DNA of 64,000 bases, from assembly GCA_003215655.1 (NCBI GenBank), contig QCKB01000001.1:554427-618426 (forward strand), given 5' to 3'. The translations under genes were made by a program, and so were the position numbers. Position 1 is the first letter of the stretch. Every line of letters starts with the position of its first letter. The DNA is from Prochlorococcus sp. AG-409-J16. GTDB taxonomy: Bacteria; Cyanobacteriota; Cyanobacteriia; PCC-6307; Cyanobiaceae. Under the pieces are notes generated by a model that saw only the letters and a program-made list of their open reading frames with translations, ran no database searches and was not told the DNA's origin. Positions 57,469 through 64,000 of the stretch are shown here, piece by piece.

Positions 57469-57767
57469 AAACGTTAAGCAAATAGAAAATTCGATTAAGA
57501 TTGAACTGTTATTTAGTGAGATTTAAAACGCAAGAAATTATAAACAATAAAATCGAACAAAATATATCTATAAAAGGGGTTTTGCCTATTGCAATTTCTC
57601 AAATAAGTTTACAGTGAGAAAGCCACAAAGGATCCAAACGACTGAATAGCACCCTCCTAAAAGCAAAGTGCTGGAGAACCCCACCTTATTTATCACAACA
57701 ATGGACTTAAAGCCTCCGTTCTACGCTCTACAGTGGTTAATAACATTAAGCACATAAACTCGATTCG

Positions 57768-58028
57768 ATGAGCCTGGATCGCCCAACATCCAATAACCGA
57801 ATGGGTGACCAGTTATCTATGACCCCAGCGGGGAAGGAAGTGCCCACGGCTGTTTCATTGATGGTCGACTCGATGGCAAGCATGATTCAAAGGGCTAAAG
57901 CAGATTTAGAACGTGTTGATCAAAGGGCAAGAGCAGATCTAGAACGCGTTGATCAAAGAGCAAGAGCAGATTTAGAACGTGTTGACCAAAGGGCAAGAGC
58001 AGATCATGAACGACTAAGAAGGGATTAA
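57768..58028 (+). CDS. Hendecad-repeat coiled-coil protein
   Basis: An 86-residue protein: a soluble 40-residue N-terminus (MSLDRPTSNNRMGDQLSMTP) and four tandem 11-residue repeats based on RARADLERVDQ, the last diverged to RARADHERLRR. The 11-residue periodicity predicts a right-handed or LEA-like coiled coil. Function unknown; it may be recent given the near-identical DNA repeats. Confidence 0.72.
   Translation: MSLDRPTSNNRMGDQLSMTPAGKEVPTAVSLMVDSMASMIQRAKADLERVDQRARADLERVDQRARADLERVDQRARADHERLRRD
57888..58019 (+). repeat. Four tandem 33-base repeats inside the coding region
   Basis: Units at 57888-57920, 57921-57953, 57954-57986 and 57987-58019 each begin CAAAG. Units 1-3 are nearly identical; unit 4 diverges at its end. 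Copy-number change would keep the reading frame. Confidence 0.88.
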
Positions 58029-58108
58029 AACCCAAATAAGTTGATATTTCTATCCTCACTTATAGAGCAAATAGGTGGGAACAAAAAAGCAACATTCAAG
58101 AAATAAAT

Positions 58109-58516
58109 TCAGTCATCTTTCTCTGCAAGCTCTCGGATTTGGCAAAGCTGATCTAGCGATGGTCTACGGGTTAAGCGAAAGCGCCAACGTGACCAAATCT
58201 CATAAAGCTGATCAAAAATAGGGCCTAATATTGGCCAAGCGGTTGGCGCATAAACCCATCCCAGGCCTACCAACCGATATGCCTCTTGAAAAACACGAAC
58301 ATCCTTAAGGACTTCGCCAGTTGAAGTTATCGCATGGATTCTTCCCATCGCCTCTCGATAACTAATGCCGCTAAAAAGGTCTGGTTTATAGCTAGGGGAA
58401 TCAATATCTACGAATGCAATGCAATTCAAGCTATCTCTAGAGCGAAGAAAATAAACCTCTCTTTGACAAAGAGGGCACCCTCCATCGAATAACAAAGTTA
58501 GCTTTATTTGAGCCAC
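58109..58516 (-). CDS. DCC-family (DUF393) thiol-disulfide oxidoreductase-like protein
   Basis: A 135-residue protein. The DUF393 motif LLFDGGCPLCQREVYFL (about residues 8-24) holds the CxxC, followed by conserved SRDSLNCIAFVDIDSP and later PILGPIFDQLYEIWSRWR. These proteins are thioredoxin-like, exact role unclear. It is near, but not linked to, the zinc genes. Confidence 0.85.
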   Translation of the reverse strand: MAQIKLTLLFDGGCPLCQREVYFLRSRDSLNCIAFVDIDSPSYKPDLFSGISYREAMGRIHAITSTGEVLKDVRVFQEAYRLVGLGWVYAPTAWPILGPIFDQLYEIWSRWRFRLTRRPSLDQLCQIRELAEKDD

Positions 58517-58838
58517 AATGGAAATAATGAAACCACTGAAACCAAAGGTTCATACTGACTTTACCCAAAACAGCAATAATCGTCCAAATCGATTGATAGA
58601 CCAAAATCAATTACTTACAACTGCACAGTGAGCCAAATTTGCAAATTAGAGCCTTGACTGTGATACCTTTCTCAAACTTTCAGATCAATGTGCAGTACTA
58701 ATTCATCTAGGGGGCATCACTTAAAAAATCGGAATAGCACTTTTGCAATTACCTAAGGGTTGATTTATTCAGCCCATAAAAAGTTCATAACTCGTACTGC
58801 TATGGGCTGAATAGAACTCAAAAGACAATTATTTTTTT
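58517..58838. other. Intergenic between the DCC gene and the zinc barrel gene
   Basis: These 322 bases hold no gene I can support. They contain the promoter side of the DCC gene and the inverted repeat described separately. Confidence 0.5.
58767..58812. repeat. Perfect 12-base inverted repeat downstream of the zinc barrel gene
   Basis: ATTCAGCCCATA (58767-58778) and its exact complement TATGGGCTGAAT (58801-58812) with a 22-base spacer. It lies 26 bases past the stop of the outer membrane zinc gene and could be its 3' stem-loop. No T-run follows, so termination is not certain. Confidence 0.75.
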
Positions 58839-59822
58839 TTAGAACGTAAATGTGACTCCGGTTCCAACATGATGTTGCCAACCTTCTCCCCAATCAGAAC
58901 CATCCTTATCACTACGGGTAGGTTGCCAATGAATAAATACGTATGCGTTTTCTCCTACAGGACGACCAATCTCTATTTCACCAGCGAAATCAGTACGTTC
59001 GCTGGTACTTGCCTCAGATGTTGGGACAAAGAAACGAGGTCCACCTTCTATTTTGAGAGCAATTAAATCGTAATTAAATTCGACTCCTACTCTAGGATCT
59101 GTGTAATTACCTTGCCATTCTCCAACTGAATCCCAACCTTGACGATGTTCCAAGCTTACATAAGCTCCATCAGTGAGATCCTTAAAGTTATCGCCCAGTG
59201 CGAAATTAACATCCCCTTCACCGAAAGCATATTGTACTTTTGCGCCAATTGAATTTTTGGTTCCTTTCTTTTCTTCTCCCTGATTTTTTGTAACTATATA
59301 AGGCTGGGTATCTACTGCCACACTAAGGCGCTCATTGGGAGCATATGTAGCTTTTAAGTAACCACGAAAATCTTCTCGTTTGTAGTCAGTGTCGTGCTCA
59401 GCATGCTCTTCTTCATGATCGTCATGATCGTCATGATCGTCATGATCGTCATGATCGTCATGATCAGAATGTACTGCACCATAAAAATGTTCTGCTTCAC
59501 CCCATACCCCGACAGGTCCAAAAGCACCTTCAATAGAGAATTTTCCACCGTTCTCTAAGCCCCATTCCATCAAACCTCCAAAGAGCCCATCAAGTCCATA
59601 ATGTTCTGGTTTTCCTTCAATATTGTTTTCAAAACCACCATGAGCTTCCACGGTTACTTGAGGGGTCAATCTAAATTCACCTGCTTCTAAAGGCTCAGTT
59701 CCTCCTCCCCCGTGGGCATGCCCCATACGAGGTAATAGTGAAGCATCAACACTCGTCAATGCAACTCCTAAGAGCAATGAGGCTTTCAAAGGATTTAGTC
59801 TTTTAATAAAATTGGTAGACAT
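58839..59822 (-). CDS. Outer-membrane barrel protein with His/Asp-rich repeat, zinc locus
   Basis: A 327-residue protein. Residues 1-35 form a signal peptide (LLLGVALTSVDASLLPRMGH). A GHAHGGGGTEP metal-like segment follows. The body has alternating beta strands and ends in VGTGVTFTF, typical of outer-membrane barrels. At about residues 122-145 a tandem HDD repeat and a HEEEHAEHD extension form a probable zinc-binding loop. Its gene is 45 bases after znuA, on the same strand, so it is likely the outer-membrane part of zinc uptake or storage. Family name not recognised. Confidence 0.8.
   Translation of the reverse strand: MSTNFIKRLNPLKASLLLGVALTSVDASLLPRMGHAHGGGGTEPLEAGEFRLTPQVTVEAHGGFENNIEGKPEHYGLDGLFGGLMEWGLENGGKFSIEGAFGPVGVWGEAEHFYGAVHSDHDDHDDHDDHDDHDDHEEEHAEHDTDYKREDFRGYLKATYAPNERLSVAVDTQPYIVTKNQGEEKKGTKNSIGAKVQYAFGEGDVNFALGDNFKDLTDGAYVSLEHRQGWDSVGEWQGNYTDPRVGVEFNYDLIALKIEGGPRFFVPTSEASTSERTDFAGEIEIGRPVGENAYVFIHWQPTRSDKDGSDWGEGWQHHVGTGVTFTF
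59415..59468. repeat. Tandem 9-base repeat encoding the His/Asp stretch
   Basis: CATGATCGT is repeated five times without interruption, then once with variation (plus strand). Each unit encodes one HDD on the minus strand. Slippage would add or remove whole triplet-of-residue units in frame. Confidence 0.9.
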
Positions 59823-59867
59823 GAAATTGATTACGTAGTTCAGTTAGGAAGTGAAGTGGTAGGACAA

Positions 59868-60827
59868 TTAACGAATGTCCGACCATCTTTGAGCAATCTG
59901 ATCTGCTGTTTTTTGATCACAAGTGCTTCCCTGACCTTTTGTAATTACACAAATATTCGAGGTTGCAGTCTCAATTGTTGAAAGGCCACCAGGTGCCAGT
60001 CCATCAGGATATAGAGGAGCCTTCATTACCGGAATACCGCTAGCCCTACTGATGCGCCTAAGTGTCTTGTTTACTGGAAGAGATTCGGTGAACAAGACCC
60101 TGCTACCAGATTTTTTCACCTCAGACACAATCTTTGCAAGGCTGGCAGGACGGAGGGATCCACCCGTGGCGAAGGAGTCAATTACAGGAAGTTCACGTAG
60201 TTTGAATCTTTTAGTCAAATGACTAAAAGCACGGTGTTGAGTAACGAGTATTCGATTTTCAATAGGTATCGATCCCAATTGAGCGGCAGTCCAGTTACTT
60301 AGGTTCTTTAGAACAGCCTTGGCGCTTTCAGTACGTGAGCTTAGTGCCGACACCTCAGATTGAGGCAACACCTTTTGGAGGCTTTGTTCAATAATCGTCG
60401 ACATTGCAGAGACATTATTTGGATCATGCCAAACATGTGGATCCTTGCCCTTATATCTAGGCATTGCTTTCTCTGCGACTGCTAGTACAGAAGCTTTTGT
60501 AGATAGTTTTAGGGCAGAAGGGGTTAAATAAAAACCGTTGTGAAAAACGATATCTGCCTTTGCTATAGCTTGTAAGTCTTTTGGCTTCAGCCGATAAAAG
60601 TGTGGATCTCCAGTTGGTGGGATCACACAGTAAACATCAGCAGATTTGGAAGCAATAGTCCGCACAACATCACAAAGGACACCATCAAAAGCCACTACAC
60701 CGGGCTTAACCTCAGCAGCTTTTGCAAGACTTGAGCCAAAGAAAAGGCTACAAACAACCGAGCAACCAGTAAGAACGGATCTAACTCTCACGCAATCAAG
60801 AAAAGAATTCCGTGGAATAATAAGCAT
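59868..60827 (-). CDS. znuA: Zinc ABC transporter substrate-binding protein
   Basis: A 319-residue periplasmic protein of cluster A-I. Zinc-ligand positions are visible: GDPHFYRLKPKDL (about residue 75), DPHVWHDPNNV (His about 132), LVTQHRAFSHLTKRF (about 200) and IDSFATGGS. Residues 1-35 form a signal peptide (SVLTGCSVVCSLFFGSS), possibly a lipoprotein-like Cys near 22. It lacks the usual His-rich acidic loop. It is divergent from znuC across a Zur-type palindrome. Confidence 0.93.
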   Translation of the reverse strand: MLIIPRNSFLDCVRVRSVLTGCSVVCSLFFGSSLAKAAEVKPGVVAFDGVLCDVVRTIASKSADVYCVIPPTGDPHFYRLKPKDLQAIAKADIVFHNGFYLTPSALKLSTKASVLAVAEKAMPRYKGKDPHVWHDPNNVSAMSTIIEQSLQKVLPQSEVSALSSRTESAKAVLKNLSNWTAAQLGSIPIENRILVTQHRAFSHLTKRFKLRELPVIDSFATGGSLRPASLAKIVSEVKKSGSRVLFTESLPVNKTLRRISRASGIPVMKAPLYPDGLAPGGLSTIETATSNICVITKGQGSTCDQKTADQIAQRWSDIR

Positions 60828-60855
60828 TTAGGCTCAACCCTAAAGAGAACTGTTT

Positions 60856-60880
60856 CGAAATGAAAACGATTTTCATTTCG
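60856..60880. promoter_or_regulatory. Perfect Zur/Fur-type operator in the znuA-znuC divergent region
   Basis: CGAAATGAAAA (60856-60866) and its exact complement TTTTCATTTCG (60870-60880) flank CGA. This AT-rich dyad of 11-3-11 resembles known cyanobacterial Zur boxes. It is centred 41 bases from znuA and 57 bases from znuC, so it can control both, with zur itself in the same cluster. Confidence 0.85.
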
Positions 60881-60924
60881 AGTTCGCGCTATTCTCTGAG
60901 GCTGAGATTTTCACCCATTCTTGA

Positions 60925-61620
60925 TTGACTAATCTCATTGCAAAAAACCTGTCATTTTCCTATGGCAAAGAATCTGTTCTAAAGGACATTTCTCTAGAGC
61001 TGAAAGCAGGTACTCTTACAGCTCTTGTTGGTCCAAATGGAGCAGGAAAATCAACCTTGCTGCGCCTATTGCAAGGTCAGATCATCCCGCATGAAGGGAA
61101 AATTTTTTTAGATGAGCATCCTTTAGGAGCGAATCGACGTCAAGTTGCATTAATGCCTCAACGAAGCTCTATCAATTGGAATTTTCCCATCACTACTGAA
61201 GGATTGGTAGCACTGGGTCAAGTGAATGCTGACAATCAATCATGTTGCAAGACAGAAGCCTCTCTTCAACGGGTTGGTCTTGCTGCTTTAGCTAAGAAAC
61301 GACTTGATTCACTTTCTGGAGGACAGCAACAAAGAGCCTTACTTGCAAAAACGCTGGCACAAAATGCATCTGTTTTCCTTTTGGATGAACCCTGTGCGGC
61401 ACTTGACCCTCCATCCAGGGTGCAGTTTCTAAGCATTATTCGTCAGCTTGCCGAAGCGGGGTTAACGCTAGCTGTCAGTAGCCATGACTGGGGTCAAGCT
61501 TTAAATGCTTACGACAAAGTAATCACACTTGATAGAACTGTTTTAGCCTTTGGAACTCCAGAAGAGGTGAGAAGCAAGCTTCAATCAATTAGTAGTATGG
61601 GTAACCACTGTTGTGGCTAA
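60925..61620 (+). CDS. znuC: Zinc ABC transporter ATP-binding protein
   Basis: A 231-residue ABC ATPase. Walker A is VGPNGAGKSTLLRLLQG (about residues 36-52); the signature LSGGQQQRALLAK lies at about 131; and Walker B with FLLDEPCAALDPPSRV follows. The start is TTG at 60925 (no ATG in frame). It powers ZnuB-dependent zinc uptake with ZnuA. Confidence 0.94.
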   Translation: MTNLIAKNLSFSYGKESVLKDISLELKAGTLTALVGPNGAGKSTLLRLLQGQIIPHEGKIFLDEHPLGANRRQVALMPQRSSINWNFPITTEGLVALGQVNADNQSCCKTEASLQRVGLAALAKKRLDSLSGGQQQRALLAKTLAQNASVFLLDEPCAALDPPSRVQFLSIIRQLAEAGLTLAVSSHDWGQALNAYDKVITLDRTVLAFGTPEEVRSKLQSISSMGNHCCG

Positions 61621-61627
61621 TCAATAT

Positions 61628-62059
61628 TCAGGTTTTAGCCACTTTCTGACGCTGGTGACAACTCTTACAAAGGCCAAAGAATTCAAGTGTATGAAACAAA
61701 AGCTCAAAGTTTTTTGTATGCGTCTTAGGCAATTCAATGTTTTTGATTGGACAGGACTTCAAAACAAGTGTTTGACCACAGTCAACACAAGTCAAATGAT
61801 GATGATCCCTATTCACAGGGCTATAAAGTGCCTCACCTGTAGGAAGGTTTCGACATCGCACCAAGCCTTTTTGTTGAAGAGCTCGAAGATGTCGATAAAC
61901 CGTAGTCAGCCCCATATTAGAAGAAGCTTCGAGCAAGGAGCGATGAATTTGTTGGCCGCTGATCTCATCAGCGCAATTATTCAACTGCTCCAAAATATTT
62001 TGTTGACGGGTCGTCAAACCACTGCTTTGCTCGACCATCCTCTGAAGTTTGAATCTCAT
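61628..62059 (-). CDS. zur: Zinc uptake regulator, Fur family
   Basis: A 143-residue Fur-family repressor. DNA-binding winged-helix region MGLTTVYRHLRALQQKGLV (about 50-68). Metal-site residues include CVDCGQTL (about 91-98) and CKSCHQRQ (about 133-140), with NRDHHHLTCVDC. In this genomic context Zur is more likely than Fur. It is read antisense between znuC and znuB, ending 7 bases from the znuC stop. Confidence 0.88.
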   Translation of the reverse strand: MRFKLQRMVEQSSGLTTRQQNILEQLNNCADEISGQQIHRSLLEASSNMGLTTVYRHLRALQQKGLVRCRNLPTGEALYSPVNRDHHHLTCVDCGQTLVLKSCPIKNIELPKTHTKNFELLFHTLEFFGLCKSCHQRQKVAKT

Positions 62060-62068
62060 ACCTCTACC

Positions 62069-62080
62069 AAGATTAATCTT
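62069..62080. promoter_or_regulatory. 12-base palindrome in the zur-znuB divergent gap
   Basis: AAGATTAATCTT is a perfect palindrome in the 29-base gap between the zur and znuB starts. It does not share the znuA-znuC dyad sequence, so its role as a Zur operator is uncertain. Confidence 0.4.
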
Positions 62081-62088
62081 TTAGTGCA

Positions 62089-62874
62089 TTGTTAGAAGCA
62101 TTTTTTACCAATTGGTGGGTTTTACCATTCCTGATGGCACTTTTAGTTGGAATGCTTTGTCCTGCAACTGGGGCTGTCTTGATCACGCATCGTCGTCTTC
62201 TTCAAGCCAACTTGATATCCCATGCAGTTGTTCCAGGGATAGTCTTAGCTCTGTCTATAGGAGTGGATCCTTCATTAGGTGGGGTGCTTAGTGGATTAGT
62301 TGGGGCTTTTGTTTCCGAAAGACTTACCTCAAAAAGGAACAGAGATAATGAAGCGGTTATAAATACTGTCCTCGCAGGTACTCTTGGCCTAGGGGTTTTA
62401 TTAATTCCACTTTTAGAAATAAGAGTAGATCTGGAATCTATTTTATTTGGAGATCTTCTTGCGGTGGGTTCAAATGATCTAATTAGGACCTTATTTTCTG
62501 CAATAGTATTGCTCCTATTCCTAAAAACTTCATATCAAAAATTAGTCTTTCTAGGCTTAGATCCAGAAGGTGCAATTGCGAGTGGGCTTAAGGTTCCTTC
62601 ATTACGATTAGGACTTGGATTTGTAACTGCACTTGTTGTTGTGAGTTCAATGGCTGCTGTCGGCGTTGTACTTGTAATAGGCCTACTTTCGGCGCCAGCC
62701 ATATTTGGTTTATCTCAAGCCCCTAGCTTGCATTTGGCAATGCTTCGCTCGGCCGGATACGGAGTTATCTTTTCTTTTGTAGGATTTTTACTTGCAATTA
62801 CTTTTAACCTTTCCCCCGGCCCTCTTATAGGAGTACTTTGCCTACTTTCTTTACTATTTTCAAAAGAAAGTTAA
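62089..62874 (+). CDS. znuB: Zinc ABC transporter permease
   Basis: A 261-residue ABC-3 family permease of about 8 TM helices (for example FFTNWWVLPFLMALLVGMLC, AVINTVLAGTLGLGVLLIPL, LGLGFVTALVVVSSMAAVGV, GLLSAPAIFGLSQ). The start is TTG at 62089. It is separated from znuC by the antisense zur gene, an unusual split of a znuCB pair. Confidence 0.93.
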   Translation: MLEAFFTNWWVLPFLMALLVGMLCPATGAVLITHRRLLQANLISHAVVPGIVLALSIGVDPSLGGVLSGLVGAFVSERLTSKRNRDNEAVINTVLAGTLGLGVLLIPLLEIRVDLESILFGDLLAVGSNDLIRTLFSAIVLLLFLKTSYQKLVFLGLDPEGAIASGLKVPSLRLGLGFVTALVVVSSMAAVGVVLVIGLLSAPAIFGLSQAPSLHLAMLRSAGYGVIFSFVGFLLAITFNLSPGPLIGVLCLLSLLFSKES

Positions 62875-62996
62875 ATCAAAAGGAAAATATCTTGCAGCCA
62901 ATGCAAACTATTCCTCTAAGGAGTAAATGACACAAGCCAATATATAAATACTAAGTTATAAAATAAAATCAGCTGAATGTACAAAATACCAAACTT

Positions 62997-63617
62997 TTAG
63001 GCTTGATCCCTTACCCAAAGGGCAAGACCACCTCCCCGTCCTCTAGCTGAAAGCCATTTGCCATCTTTTCCCATTGAAATCAGTGCAAAGAAAGGCCTAT
63101 TGTTTTCACCTGGTATTTCCAAAGATCGGGCAAACAAAACAGTTGAACCTGCTTTAAGTTGTATGCATTCAAAAAAGAAAGGCAATAAAGGTTGTTTACC
63201 TTTTAAATTACCAGAACCAATGAATAAAATTGATAACAAGCCAAATTGAATGGAATTAGTAATAGAGAACTCATTCAATTCACCTTGCTTGATCTCTAAA
63301 CTTGCAGAAAAGAAACGGAGTAATGCACTAGCAATTAAGTCTTCCTTGTCTTTCTTCTGCTTCCATACAGAGATAAAATTCCAACCTCCAATTAAAGAGT
63401 CAGATGTAATTCCACTACCATCTTTACGAGCAATTCTTTCAAGCTCTAGCAATTTGTTCTGGTCAGGTAAATTTATCGCAGGCTTATTTGCTGCTTCGAT
63501 GCCTTTAAACTCATCCAAGATGAAAGCTTTTGCCTTATTAGCTTGAAATATCCACAACAAAGCGAACCCTCCAAGCATCAAAGAAGCATCAATGAGTAGG
63601 AACTTAGTTAAATCCAT
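62997..63617 (-). CDS. Conserved hypothetical membrane-anchored protein
   Basis: A 206-residue protein from the ATG at 63617 (MDLTKFLLIDASLMLGGFAL). One N-terminal TM helix (about residues 5-25) is followed by a soluble domain with WNFISVWKQKKDKEDLIASA, IQFGLLSILFIGSG and PGENNRPFFALISMGKDGKW. I do not recognise a named family; the shape is typical of cyanobacterial cofactor-assembly proteins such as CGLD27/Ycf-like, but not assignable. An upstream start at 63650 would add 11 residues. Confidence 0.65.
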   Translation of the reverse strand: MDLTKFLLIDASLMLGGFALLWIFQANKAKAFILDEFKGIEAANKPAINLPDQNKLLELERIARKDGSGITSDSLIGGWNFISVWKQKKDKEDLIASALLRFFSASLEIKQGELNEFSITNSIQFGLLSILFIGSGNLKGKQPLLPFFFECIQLKAGSTVLFARSLEIPGENNRPFFALISMGKDGKWLSARGRGGGLALWVRDQA

Positions 63618-63685
63618 TCCTTTGCTTTGATTTTGCGATAATTCCCTCAATGAGTTTTACTGGGATAAATCGCTAAAGTCCATAG

Positions 63686-63808
63686 ATGGATTATTGGCCC
63701 TCAGCTGAAGAAGCAGATAGCGCAGTTGGAGCTATCAGTCTAATTCTGCTAGCTGGCTCTACTGCCTATCTGATCTGGCAGTTCAAGCGGTTCTTTAGGC
63801 AACAATAG
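63686..63808 (+). CDS. 40-residue single-TM peptide
   Basis: MDYWPSAEEADSAVGAISLI, then LLAGSTAYLIWQFKRFFRQQ. One TM helix (about residues 15-32) and a basic tail, like the smallest photosynthetic-complex subunits, but not recognised. Lies 39 bases before the DUF2905 gene. Confidence 0.5.
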   Translation: MDYWPSAEEADSAVGAISLILLAGSTAYLIWQFKRFFRQQ

Positions 63809-63847
63809 GACTATGAATCCCTTAATAAGAAAATAAGGTGACTCTTA

Positions 63848-64000
63848 ATGCAAAAATCACTAATCATCATTGGGCTTTCAATTACTGCAGCAGGTCTTCT
63901 CTCCCCTTGCTTAAAGCAATTAGGCTTAGGGAAACTACCTGGCGACATGATTTTAAGGGGTCAAAACTCAACTTTTTATTTCCCAGTAGTTTCATGCATT
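63848..64000 (+). CDS. DUF2905 family membrane protein (partial, runs off the right edge)
   Basis: 51 residues are visible, MQKSLIIIGLSITAAGLLSP, then LGLGKLPGDMILRGQNSTFY, with FPVVSCI at the edge. The LGKLPGDIxxxG motif is typical of DUF2905, a small two-TM membrane family of unknown function. The stop lies beyond the window. Confidence 0.85.
   Translation, partial: MQKSLIIIGLSITAAGLLSPCLKQLGLGKLPGDMILRGQNSTFYFPVVSCI

Noticed and set aside
57888..58019. CRISPR array
   Set aside because: The repeats are contiguous coding units of 33 bases without spacers, not a CRISPR array.
61613..62095. 160-codon rightward frame
   Set aside because: It is the antisense of zur; the Fur-family motifs belong to the leftward frame.

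Overview
The window comes from a marine picocyanobacterium and best fits a low-light-adapted Prochlorococcus of low to intermediate GC. The evidence is a compact AT-rich chromosome, kaiB-kaiC without kaiA beside rplU-rpmA, nblS, cyanobacterial families (DUF1825, cyAbrB, the photosystem II S4 protein, DUF4278, plant-type ferredoxin), many tiny membrane proteins, and nirA-focA without nitrate reductase. The strain cannot be named from sequence alone.

Layout. From 1 to 30.8 kb is an ordinary housekeeping core. It holds DUF1825, a helix-hairpin-helix protein, a GIY-YIG protein, pepA, and a tight leftward cluster bamA-lpxC-fabZ-lpxA-lpxB-msrA for the outer membrane. Then come purC and purD, nblS, kaiB-kaiC, rplU-rpmA, truB, a decayed yebC, nagB, a SpoIID-like protein, rnz, petF, prmA, serA, the S4 protein, tRNA-Val(GAC) and murD.

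From 31 to 43 kb the window is accessory in character: small membrane proteins, rpsU, a Nif11-type leader-like peptide in an apparent operon with a TPR-sulfotransferase, a divergent TPR-sulfotransferase paralogue, a second 2Fe-2S ferredoxin, tandem 46/50-residue paralogous mini-proteins, a MycE-like methyltransferase, and a DUF4278 protein. From 43.1 to 47 kb lies a nitrite module: nirA with a near-canonical NtcA promoter, focA, and a HEAT-repeat gene broken at an 8-G run. From 47 to 58.5 kb the genes are small or dispersed: cyAbrB, a possible structured RNA leader, an aldo/keto reductase, an SDR, arfB, a polysaccharide-polymerase-like membrane protein beside a dead prepilin peptidase, a cupin, and an AbrB-type membrane protein.

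From 58.8 to 62.9 kb is a zinc regulon: an outer-membrane barrel with a His/Asp-rich repeat, znuA, a perfect 11-3-11 Zur-type palindrome, znuC, antisense zur, and znuB. The window ends in conserved hypotheticals and a partial DUF2905 gene.

How the parts work together. The Lpx/FabZ/BamA genes build the outer membrane that the zinc barrel would sit in. FocA imports nitrite and NirA reduces it to ammonium, under probable NtcA control. KaiBC without KaiA, together with a KaiC lacking its usual C-terminal tail, points to a reduced timer. Three clearly damaged genes (yebC, a prepilin peptidase, a HEAT-repeat gene) show ongoing genome reduction. The most unusual proposal is the co-directional TPR-sulfotransferase and Nif11-like peptide pair, which could be a peptide-modification system; that function is inference only.
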